From NCBI RefSeq assembly GCF_040436345.1, contig NC_133237.1:20403749-20467748 (forward strand): DNA of 64,000 nucleotides, in the 5' to 3' direction. This DNA comes from Pagrus major. Lineage: Eukaryota; Chordata; Actinopteri; Spariformes; Sparidae. Of the stretch, positions 11,201-22,500 are shown in pieces. The position numbers and the translations under genes were made by a program. A model generated the notes under the pieces. That model saw nothing but the letters and a program-made list of their open reading frames with translations, searched no databases and had not been told where the DNA came from. Position 1 is the first letter of the stretch. Each line of letters begins with the position of its first letter.

Positions 11201-14106
11201 TTTTTTCATTGCAGGCAATGCAATCTAAAATTTGACAGGTGAGTTCTTCACGAGGAAGTTGGCTTTTGATTACAGAATATAAACATATAATTGGTAGCAT
11301 ACTCAACAAACAATGTGCCAATGTGTAATGACTGTGCAAGAATCTGAACTCAGCCATAAATTCCATTTAAGTTGTAGTCCAACAATCTCTGCAGTTGGTG
11401 TCATTAACCAGTTTTGTGAAAGCAAGCAGGGACTTGTGCTGCTCACTTCAGGTGAAGGGTGGGGTCCTGGAAGAACTGGTGGTGTCTGATATGAGGGATG
11501 CATCACCATCCTCCTTTTGCCAATTATGCCAAATGGTCTCGCCAGGAAGTAGGAAATTTCCACAGAGTGAAACCATGTGCTCAAGACCTACAGATAATGG
11601 GCTATACAGCTTGTATATGTAACACGATAAAGATACAGGAGCATAACAAACCTTGGGATTTCAAGTAAAACAGGAAAAGCTCTTGTTTGGAAAAGCAAAC
11701 AGGATACTCATCACTAGCAGTTAGCCACGTCAATAGGGAATCACAGGAACTTCCTTTTCTCATGACTTCAGTGTGAAAAGCTCAGCATCCTAACACAGGA
11801 CTAAAGGTTATCCATGGCCCAGACCAAAGTCAGCACCTCCCTCTAAAATCACAGTCAAAAATTCAGACCTAACCCACAAGTTTAAAAACATTTACAACAC
11901 GGTTACAAAACTGCTCACCATTTGAGATTACTACAGTATAGGCTGAGTCTTGCACAGTTTTTCCTATGTCTAAACATGGCACCAGAAAAAACAAAAGCAG
12001 ACCTTCTCTTGCAAGTTCTTCCTTTATGCAAGCAAATCTGAGAGCGAATACCAGCTCCCATACTAGCTGCAATGAAAATAAAATCTTTTCTGCATCTCAT
12101 AACTCATCGAGCCACGTAACACAAACCTTTGTACTTTTTTGGGTTTCCTGGCAGTTTTTTTTTTTGGAAATGATCAGAGCAAAAGCTTTAAAATCGACTC
12201 CTTTTTGAAGATATAAAAAACACGTTAGATAGGGCATAGTTGTTGGAAAACAGAGCACTCAGTTCATAATACACTGTAGAAAATTAAAAAACACTACTAT
12301 GTAGGGCTGCAAAAACTGATTATTTTCGCTTAAGCGCCAGTTCCATTTTTGTGATTAATCGATTAGTTGTTCGGCCTATTAAATGTTTCAAAATGGTGAA
12401 ATATTTCAATGAATCTTCCCCCAAGGCCAAGATGAAGTCCTCAAATGTCTTGTTTTGTCCACAAACCAAAGGTTTTCAGTTTACTGTCAAAATATGAGTA
12501 AAGAAATGACAAACATTCACATTTAAGAAGCTGGATTTAGAGAATTTTGCCTTTTCTTCTTTAAAAACATTACTCAAACTGTCGAACTGATTATAAAAAT
12601 AGCTGACAACTAATGGAGCCCTCCTACAATGCCAAATTCCCAAACCTGCAACCTCAGACAGTGCTGAAACATAACCTGACTAAGAAAAGAGAGGTGTCCT
12701 TAGTAACCCCTTACACAAATGTTATGTATACTGATGGGGGACATACTCACTGTCCTTCTATCAGGACTGGTCTGTCAAGATGCGTCACCACTTTCTAAGG
12801 ACAAGGTCCATACACCATAAACGTAACAGGTGCCAAAGCAAGTAATTGTAAATCCATTCTGCGTCCCAAAGGTCCAAACTCTGCGCCCCCTATTAAGTCA
12901 TAAAGCGAAGCTTCGAAGGCACATGCAGTATGTGAATATTTTGGCTCTTAAATGGAGACACATTATAACCTCAACAATGCTAATTGGCTGAAATACAACA
13001 ACAATCTCGTCAGCAGTAATGGCACCTTTATGACACCTAATGTGATGACACTTCTGAAAGCTTGCTGGTATTTAAAAAAGGCCCGAGAGTGAAAAACTGT
13101 GAACCCTATTTACTATCTCAAATGAGTGCCCAAGTTAAAGCTACAAGGCACATCTGAAAACTGACATTAAACATTAAACTAAACGTCAAACGACCCGTTT
13201 AAAGTAGATCCACTTGAGGAAAACAGGAGGCTTGACAGCTAACACACACATAAACCTGTGACTGTGAAGGTAACAACAATTATTAGCTTTGACCCAACAA
13301 GTGCGTCCTGCCACTCTTCTCGAGCACAGTTACAATTACATTAAAGTCAGCTAGTTGAAAGCTAGTTTAAAATGTTTACCTCTGTCTGGTTGCGACTAGC
13401 TAGACGTGGCTAACTCGTAAACCCAACACAGCAGACAGCTAACCAAGATGTGTCCGGTAGCTAAATTAAGGGCAACATGAAGTTGACGTAGCCGGTCCGC
13501 CATCAATAACTCACGCTAGGTAGCACAACACACTGACTCGTAGTTGTGCCGAGCACTTTGCCAACTCACCAATGTCGACAGGCTAACCTCGGCGACATCA
13601 TTAAATTATCACTCACCTAGCATGATCACTAGCTTGCTAGCATGAATCGTCGTTTAAAAAAAAAACACACGATAAGCTGCCGAGAGGAAAACTTGAATTG
13701 TGGTGGCGCTAGCTAGGTTAGCACCTATAGCCAACTGTCGAAAACGTCAATAGACAACTTTCCTTTTCTCGGCCGCACGTCGTCAGCTGTTTGACATTAG
13801 ACCACCTCGAAAGCTCGGACTTGTTAGTGTGTCTGCTTGCGGACACACACACACAAGTCATATGCCTCTCGGTAATGTGCGTGCCGAGGCTTTGGGGACG
13901 TTTTGTGTGGTGTCACAGGGCGAGAAGCTCGTAGCCTCTCTCGAGCCCAGTCTGATGGACATTTCGGCTGAACCCGGACTTGGCTGATCGGTTGAGCAAA
14001 AAAAAATTTGACAGAGATACGATTGACAGCTGAGCCAGGGGGGCCAGCACGCGTTCAGTGTTGCTCTTCATCACCATCTTCTGTAATTTCAAGTTGTTAG
14101 ACTTAC
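8248..14106. other. rab5c 5' intron (non-coding)
   Basis: A 5.9-kb stretch between the start-codon exon and the inferred first exon. It contains a MITE-like repeat at 12302-12612. Short open frames here have no coding features that I can recognise. Confidence 0.5.
12302..12612 (+). mobile_element. GGGCTGCAA-type non-autonomous element
   Basis: Begins AGGGCTGCAAAAACTGATTA and contains GTGATTAATCGATTAGTTGT, AAATGTCTTGTTTTGTCCAC and ACATTTAAGAAGCTGGATTT. These blocks are shared by an abundant teleost repeat. A diverged second copy lies in the opposite orientation at 42384-42726. No transposase is present. Confidence 0.65.
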
Positions 14107-14200
14107 AGTACTTTTTCTTCTTTCGCTGGTCTCATCGGCGGCGGCTGTCTGCTTCTTCTTCTTGGGCTCTGGCCTTCCCTTCCGGTTAGCGATTTTTCCG
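14107..14200 (-). other. rab5c: Likely non-coding exon 1 and promoter region of rab5c
   Basis: A minus-strand purine-rich stretch ends in a consensus donor (AAAGTACT then GTAAGT at 14101-14106). The surrounding 13.4-14.25 kb has more CpG dinucleotides than its AT-rich neighbours. This fits the promoter and 5' UTR exon of rab5c, with a first intron of about 5.9 kb. The right (5') boundary is a guess; the donor is the only firm element. Confidence 0.4.
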
Positions 14201-14799
14201 GGAACGTCCCACTTTTTGTCAGCGGCTGTCTGACCAATGACAGCAGCCGCAGCCTGCAGCAGCCAGCAGCGCTCTGCAGCAGGGAGGGAGGGAGGTGTGC
14301 AGGGTCATGTGTCGTCTGCTCATCAATCCACAGCTTTTAATTTAAACACAGTCATGTCTCCAGGAGGGAAAGCCTGGGGGGTGCACCTGGCTCTGGTCCC
14401 TTTATCTTTTGTAATGATGAACCAGAATCTTTATCACATTTGTTTTACTCCACTGGAAAGTTATATATTGTGTAAAATTAATGATGATTTCAAAATTGAG
14501 CGTAAAAATGTCATTATTGACATTGACTTTATTGGGAATTTATCAATGATGTAATGTCAATTTGAATTTCCCCAAATGTCCCTTAATTTCATAGGTTTCC
14601 TGTGCGGATTTAAAGAATATCAACACTAAAAATAAGTAACAAAACTGTTAAGCTGTACAAATATCTTTTCAAAGAGGAATGATGTGTTGTTTTGTACCTT
14701 TATAACCACAAGCAGATTCAATTTGCAGTCATTATTTATTTGAATGTCTTATATTTATGTTCCATAATATGTAGTACATGTCTGACATGTTTCTTTTTC

Positions 14800-14934
14800 T
14801 TTCTTTTTTTTTGTCCTTTTAGGTTTTATTGACAGGACAGCCTAGAGCGATGACAGGAGGTGGGACGAGAGAGGAGGGACAGGGCCTCTGCACATGGGAT
14901 GCCCGCTCTACCAACTGAGCTACCAGGGTACCCC
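14800..14934 (-). mobile_element. tRNA-derived SINE
   Basis: On the minus strand the head reads TGGTAGCTCAGTTGGTAGAG, a tRNA A-box region. It is followed by a unique-looking body (CATCCCATGTGCAGAGGCCC) and a tail with CAATAAAACCTAAAAGGACA then poly(A). It has the order and size of a short tRNA-head SINE. It is not a functional tRNA: no full cloverleaf or B box is evident. Confidence 0.7.
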
Positions 14935-16443
14935 ATATATTTGATTGTCTTTTGATACAACTCATAAAAAAAATTAATTAAACATAGTTGTGAAACTGAC
15001 TTACGTTTAAACATGTAAACATGCACTCTTCAAATGGCTAATCCAAAATACCTTTCAGTTGTTTTTTTTTTTTTACAACTGTGGGATTCAATTATGAACA
15101 TACACTCCCAAAGAAAAGATGTCAGACTGAAGGAGGTCTCTATGAGTCATTTTAATGAATCCATTACAGAAAAAAAAGAAAACATTTCCAAAATGTAACA
15201 GCTAAGCAGACAGTCTAACCATGTTTTGAGTCTGAGAGACACGCTGGCAAAATGACACAATGAAGCATGCGGCCTAGAATAATGTAGATAATAGACTATT
15301 GTGTTTCTAATGAACATTATGATTCAGGGGATGTTATAATTTATCTTTTGTACAAAAATAAAGTTTGCTTCTTTCAACCAAGAAACATAACACTTCTTTT
15401 TGCTTGTGCGACCCTGTTTGTTGTTTGTGTTTAAAGTTACCATGCTAATACTACTGCGTACATCAGAATTACAGCTAACATCTAAGAGCTACAGGGTTAC
15501 AAAGAGGAGGCCTGTGTGGAGAGTATAACCCTGTTGAGTACACATGCTTGTGTTGGTGAAGTCGTAGAGCACCGTCCTCAGTATCTTCCAAAGCTAAAGT
15601 AAAAACTTGCTCATGTTGTAAACAAAGTCAACCATAAGTGTATGACACGCACAGTGAAGGTTTTTATACTGTTTGAGAGTCTTATTATGTCCAAAAGTTT
15701 TGGAGTTCAGCTGTGAAGGAGGGATGTAAGAAGTACACAGGTGGTACACAGGCTTCTTACCACGCTGCCATCTCCATTATGTTAATATGTATACTCACTG
15801 CAACAGTTCTGGAGGTGCATTGTGAAAGAGTGCTGTATGAAGTATACTGAAGGACTATGAATGACTTCATGATTATTCTGTAAGTGTTTCCTCCACAAAC
15901 GAAATGAAAAGAAAAAGCAAAACACTTTAAAACTCAAAATATTGTCAACGCACAGTGTGGCAATGCCTCGTCCTCCATCTGGTGAGTGCTCACATGTGTT
16001 TTTTTAATAGCTGCGATACAAATGTAAAAAAAAATAAAATTCAAATAAAACCCATCAATAACTGTACAGTTGTAGGTGAATAATCACGAGTATCCTATTC
16101 AAGTTTGCTCCTCTGAAAGAGTACGATGAGCCGTTTGCTGTTCCACCTGACTCTCACCACTGAGTGGCGCTGCATACCCGTAACTCATAACCTTGCATCT
16201 CAAGCCTGGTCATACTGAGCTGGTATAATCTCTGTGGTGACAGCAGAGAAAGCTTTTTGCAAGGAATCTCCCTTGTTGTGTTAAAGCTTTGTAGTCTATC
16301 TGATAACAAACAACTGTTTGTTTTTATAAATATCCAAATATTAAATGCTAAAGAGAGAGTGACTGGTGCTTGTCTTGGTGGATATTAATGCACTGGCCCT
16401 TTTACAATTTCTGCAGACCAGTAAGCAATCTACAAATTGAAGT

Positions 16444-16449
16444 TTTATT
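16444..16449 (-). other. Candidate kcnh4 poly(A) signal
   Basis: AATAAA on the minus strand, about 125 nt past the kcnh4 stop codon at 16573-16575. A second AATAAA-like match lies near 16489-16494. Which is used cannot be seen from sequence, and a longer 3' UTR reaching toward 15.2 kb is possible. Confidence 0.35.
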
Positions 16450-16572
16450 CAGTGGTGGTGATAGGGTTTCTGCAGAAGATTGCGCATTTTATTTGGTGGA
16501 AACTACACTGAAAGTCTTTAAAGGTACAAAGTCATCACTATCATAGAGTAACACAACAAGATACTGAGGTCA

Positions 16573-19500
16573 TCAGTGCAGGATTTGTGTTTCCTCCATG
16601 TCCAAGAGAGGTGGCTGAACTTCTACAGTTAAAGTGCTGCTGCTCATACCAAGAAATTCAATATTGTCCGTCGTCTCATGATACAGTGAAGCTCTATGGT
16701 CTCTGTCCGTCACCTGCCCCAGCAGAGAACATGCAGGGTCCTGTGTGTGGTGGAGAGGGCTGGATCCTACAGGGTCATTCAGCCTGGGACCACTGATAGA
16801 GCCCTGCTGGCTCTGATTGTGCCCTGTGCAGACTGACATGTGGACTCCAGAAGAGTTGAGAGAGCTGAAGGTGGTGTGATACTGCGGTTGGCCAATGGGA
16901 GTGATGGAGGAGTGGATGGGTGTCTGGGAGCTGGTCTGATGTGTGGGATCTGAATTGGTTTGAACACTCAGGGATGGAAGGGAGTACCCAGAATTGACTG
17001 TGGAGCATAGAGAGTGAGAGTTGCTCATTGTGGGGATAGGTGCATTGTAAGCCACCTGTGGGGCCTGACAAATCACTGGGAAGCTGCTAAAGGCAGAACT
17101 GAGGGCCAGGAGGGACGGACCTCCTTGAGCATGCGGGTGGGTCATGTAGGGAGAGTTTGGAGTTGTTCTTGAGGTTTGGAAGGTGCCACAAGGGCTCTGC
17201 AACCTGTGGGGTGCGGCTCCTTCTCTGTCAGAGCAGCACAGGTGTAAGCAGGATGACATCGGGCTTGAAGAGCGCAGCAAGGTGGGACTTCTACCCTGGG
17301 AGGACATCCCACTGCAGCCCCACACATTTCTGGCAGGGTGGCTGATTGCTTCATGATGGAGGTGCAGCCCCGTGGCGATGTTTAAAGGGACGTGGGACTG
17401 CCAGTTGCTGGAAGCAGTCACACTAGGACTTGGAGCCATTGGTGTGGTATAGGTATATGAGGAGACAGGAGGCGTATAATGGAGCATGGCCATATGAGAT
17501 GGCAGGAAATGCATTATGTTGTGAAGCTCCTTGGCCAGGTTGGATACTTCTTGGTGCAAGTTGTTCACCTGGAAGGAAAAATTTTGTTTTAATGATTTGT
17601 TATTTTTTAACAGACGGGATGGCTCCTGCCTCCACACAACCATCAACACACACACCCATGTACACCTCTCATACGACCTTGTTGCAGGACGCCTAATACC
17701 AAACATCTGTAGTAAATCTTAGTATTTTGTTACTGAGGTGGCTTTTTCCTGGGGTGAATAAAAAACAACTGAGCCTGTGGTCAAACGTGCCTCGCTGGTG
17801 GTGACCACACCATTGAACTACCACCATTGCTGATACAAATCTATCTGACATGACTCAGGCATAAATGTTGACAGGCAGGGTAATGTTTGTGAAATGCACC
17901 CTTACGTTGGGCTAATATAAGTACAGAACTCAACATAATATATAACAAAGGTAGTTTTCAGATATTTTAAAGCAGAAATCAAACACATTACATATTTAAA
18001 GACCACAGTAAAAATTGGAGTACTGGCATGTTCATGTTCACAAGTTCATTTAACCCTATTTCCCATTTTAATATCACTATGTTGGATCTAATATTGACCA
18101 TACCTCTTTGTTCAGTTTGCTGATGTTCTGTCTCACTTCCTCCGTCTCCAGAAGCAGGTTAGCATTCACCTGGAACCGATCTGAAAAAGGATGAAAAATA
18201 AAGAAATACGGTTGAATATAGAGAAATAAATGTATAAAAGTGTCCCAAATCTGATATTCCTATGCTTTTTCGACCTTGCATGACTTAGAGTTCAGCACTT
18301 GTTCCTGAAAAGGGTTTTTAATCAAGATGTTTGCTGTCCCCAATCCAATGTAGTTCACAATCATCCATTGTACCGCTCAGAGGGACTTTACCTGTTACAT
18401 TAGTCTTTGTCTCGCTCTGCTCTACATTAAATTGAAATGCATGACTGTTGTCCTCAATTCCATCCACGACCCTAGAAGAGACACAAATCAGTGTTACATA
18501 ATTTTTAAATAGACGCAAACAGATTCTGCATCATATTTAGGGTAAAGCAGGATGAACAGCTTACCTGGGGCTGAGGTTCAGGGGACTGACACAAGGTAAG
18601 GATGGCATGAGTAATCTGGCAGGCCGATGATTGAAACCTGGGTCACTGGGGAGCCTGGGTAAAGGAGACAGACACTGCTCCTCATTGGCGAATGGATGAG
18701 GAGAGGGGCTGCATCCTTGACCGTCCTGAACAGGTGATCGACAGAGGTGGAGCGCGTTGATGTGGCGGAACTCCTCTCCTATCAGGGTGCTGAGGCACGG
18801 CTGACGAACAGGGCTGCCCACTCCATGTAACAGAGGCACTCTCCTCTGCTGAGAGTGTCTCGTGTCTTCTCCATTTTCTTCATCATCTGCCTCGATAATA
18901 AAGGGTAGTTTATGGTCTATAGAAGCATGAGCCTGAGGAGGTAATGGAAAAAGATGCTTTCTTTGATTTGGGGGAATACAGAAGCCCTGAGAGGCAAGGG
19001 TCAGGTGGAAAAAAAGTTTTGCCAGGATTATTTTTTGAAGGTTTTCTTTTCTACTGACTGTAAAGGTTTGGCAGGAGGCTTTTTAAAAAATATATATTCA
19101 TTTTTATTTGGTCAAGATCAGTTTTCTAAAAAATATATTTTGTAATACTCCATGCACACTAAACACAAGACATGTCAGTAATGTAACATGGCTTGATAAC
19201 ACACAATATACAGTAGGTACCTTGTTTTTAGTGTGCATGGAAAAAATTTAAACTCCTGGAAAAAAAGATAAATGCCTTTTAGTCTTATTTAGAACAAGGG
19301 GTCAAAGTGCACTTCAGCCTCCTGTGGCCAAAATGTTATTACAAACACACTCCAAAACTTTTACAGATTAAAAAATACACTTAAAAAAAATGGAAACTGA
19401 TTTTTTTTCCCGCCCTCATTTGCATCTCTGGCTTCCTTAAAGAAATAAGTATAAATTGCTTGGACAAACATAAACCTGAATTAACGAATGCGGGGAAGCC

Positions 19501-22500
19501 TATCCATATGAATACTGGCACATTTACAAAACCAGTTTCAGAAAAGCGACTAATTCCCTATGATGTAAATACAGATTGTGCTGAAAGTGATATGTAATCA
19601 CCTCAGGGAACACACATACCTGAGACAGCCTGGAGGACCATGGGAACTTCTTTACTCCCTGGAGATATTGAAGCCGAAATTAACAAGAGATTACACATAT
19701 TCTATATTTGGTGGCGAAGTAAAGGTATGTTGCTGCTAATGAGCAGGATAATTTAATTTCTGTGTGTCTCTGCAGTGTTTCACACCGCCAAATGTAAGAG
19801 CAAATGTCTTACATCAGCTTCACTGCCCTCTCTCAAGTTATAGGTGAGGTTGTGATGGATGTCGGAGCTGAACCGGCTGCCGTACTCTGGGTACAGCTCG
19901 AGGACCTCCCTCAAGGCCCTCACACTGATGTACTGCAAGTCACAGTAGGTCAGCGCCTTCACATCTGCATTTGTCTTGATCACCTGGCCATGATCCGGGA
20001 GGTCAGCTCCAATAAGATCACCTTTGCCTGTGCGGGGTTTCAATTAAAACAGAGGAGTTACAACAAGGTGTGCAACAGCTGACAGTAAGGAAATGTTTCC
20101 TATTCGTAGCACACTGACCAAGGATGGCCTGGACCATGCCATCTTTAAGAACCTCCAGGGAACCCGAGCAGACAAAATAGTTTGCTTGTAGAGCATCTCC
20201 ATGACGTATAAGGTATTCCCCTGGCGCACAGAAGGATGTCTTGATGTGCAGGGAGAGGGAGCGCAGACACCCTCTGCTGGCTCGCTCAAACACTGGCAGC
20301 TGCAGGATGTCTTTGTTAAGGTGCATGGCGATGTCAGCCCGCAGTTCATCTGGGAAGTCATGCAGCAGCTAAGAAAGAGGTCAAGAAAAAAATAAGTCTT
20401 CACCACTGAAATACATTTGACAGAGAAATGAATCTGCCCTCACCTCTCTGAGTCATATCATTGTCTCTTTTTACTGATTTAGAGCAGCAGTTTTAAAACG
20501 TTGCACTGTTAGGGAATACTTTTAGTTTAACGAAATGTGAAAGTGTCACTTATTGAATAAAACACACTGCCCGCATTGAAAAAGCAGCATGTCAGTGGGG
20601 ACAACAGCAACAGCTTGAGTCATCTGCCTGGATCTGGTCAGTACTGCTACATGTATGCTCTCAGAAGCATTTTAATAGCATGTATAGCCTATACACAATA
20701 CAATAGTACAATACAATACAATCAATGCAGTCCCCTGTTTTAGTAGGAGGAAAATACTGCAACATCTGTTCTGTCAAACTGATGTATGACAGATTGTTAA
20801 AAAACATGGCTGAGAGACATCTGTTGAAAACATGGTGCAGGAATTTAAGCTACTTTTCAGCTCATAGTGTTGGTTGTTCAGTTCACACACGTTTTAAGCC
20901 AAACCGTGTTTCCCTAAAGCTAACCAATTGCAACTGTACAACAAAGGTCCGGTATGCTTGTAGCTGGTACGTTGTGACGGTCATGCTGTTTTTGGAACAT
21001 TGATAGAGTATATGTCGTTTTGGGAGTTCGCCTATTCAGTCGTTTAGCTTATGAGGATGTGTTGAAGTTTCAGATATTGTAGTTAGGAGGGATGTAAATA
21101 CATCAGGTGCCCGGAAACAAAACAGTGTGATACTCATGTTTCCCTAATTTAGGAAAGAAAAAAATCACTTGGCGCTCCTTTAAAGTACTTAAAGACAGAA
21201 CATTTTAAATCTCAAGACTTCTCCTCGGAAGTAGACATTTTTCCTTGAGTTACTGCCACTTTTACAGCCCAAAGGATCATTTTAATACTTTAATACCCAC
21301 GGCTGCTAAATACAAGACCAGAACAAAGTAGAGATTGCGGTTTTACAGGTCGATGCACTCACATGATGTGCCAAGCTGCTCAGTAAAAACAGACACGAGG
21401 TGTTAAAGCCACCACGCTCTCAGAAACCAGCAGCTATGTCTGTTACCTTCAACAGTGAATTAATTATCTACAGATGGTGGTGGTGAGGGTGTTAATGAGC
21501 ATTCTCTCTATTTCAACTCCTACTCTTGTAATTACAGGGAACTTCTCCTAGATCGGTCCTGGCATTGTTACTGAAGTTCTATTTGCAACAATGTGACGTC
21601 TACTTAAGGAAATAGAATAAGACTCCAGAGAGTTTGAGGTGACCCACATTTTAAGGATGACATTTATGAATGTAGAATCTAGCACCCACACAGTCTGTAC
21701 TTTTCTGCACAAAAAAAAGATATTTCTGCAGCCCACGCACTGGACAAATCACGTACTGTAAAGTCACTTATTGAAAAGAGATTCACCTTACAGAAAAACT
21801 TTTTATAGGAGAACACTTCAAAATCTGTGATTCCTCACCCACCTCGTTGGCGTTGATGCCGTTGTTGACTGACCAAGTGGCCTGAAAGTACTCCAGCATC
21901 CTCTGCTTCAGCTGCTGAGGTAGCCGATGCACACGGATGAAATCCTTGAGATCCTTCATCCGGGTGTGGTAGAGGGAGCGGCGCGAGTACATGCGCTGGA
22001 TGATGGCTGTCACGTTACCAAAGACCACTGCGTGCATCAGGGCTGGAGGTAGGAGAGCGAGTAAGATTATGATATCCTCAGATCATTTATCAAAATTCTG
22101 GGAGTTTTCTGTGAACCATAATAAACTCACCACCCATGAGCATAATGCAGATGGAGAAGATTTTCTCAGCATCTGTGTTGGCACACACATTGCCAAAACC
22201 AACACTGGTGAGACTGCTGAGGGTGAAGTAGAGGGACGCAATGTAGGCGCTGGGCATGGAGGGCCCACCCATGGTGCTGTTGATGTACGGGGTCTCCAGA
22301 CGCTTTCCCAACTCCTGAAGCCAGCCTGGGAAACGAGGTTAGATGATGGTTGTATAAGAGTGATGTGGGTGTCTAAGGTGACTAATCATTGATTTTATTT
22401 TTTCTTTGTGTCCGCCTCAATGGACGACCCTTTCTCCTTTGGCAAGTGATATAATGGGTAATGGGTGATATAATGTAGACTGATATAATTCATTACTGGT

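Larger units (their letters stand above)
14201..16572. other. rab5c 5' flank and kcnh4 3' flank
   Basis: Holds a tRNA-type SINE (14800-14934). The part from about 15.15 to 16.57 kb may be kcnh4 3' UTR. No gene is recognised. Confidence 0.5.

Noticed and set aside
14900-14930. Possible tRNA gene
   Set aside because: Only an A-box-like region is present; there is no cloverleaf or B box, and a SINE tail follows.
14826-15026. 66-residue frame containing GSSVGRAG
   Set aside because: It is the translation of the tRNA-derived SINE at 14800-14934, not a protein gene.
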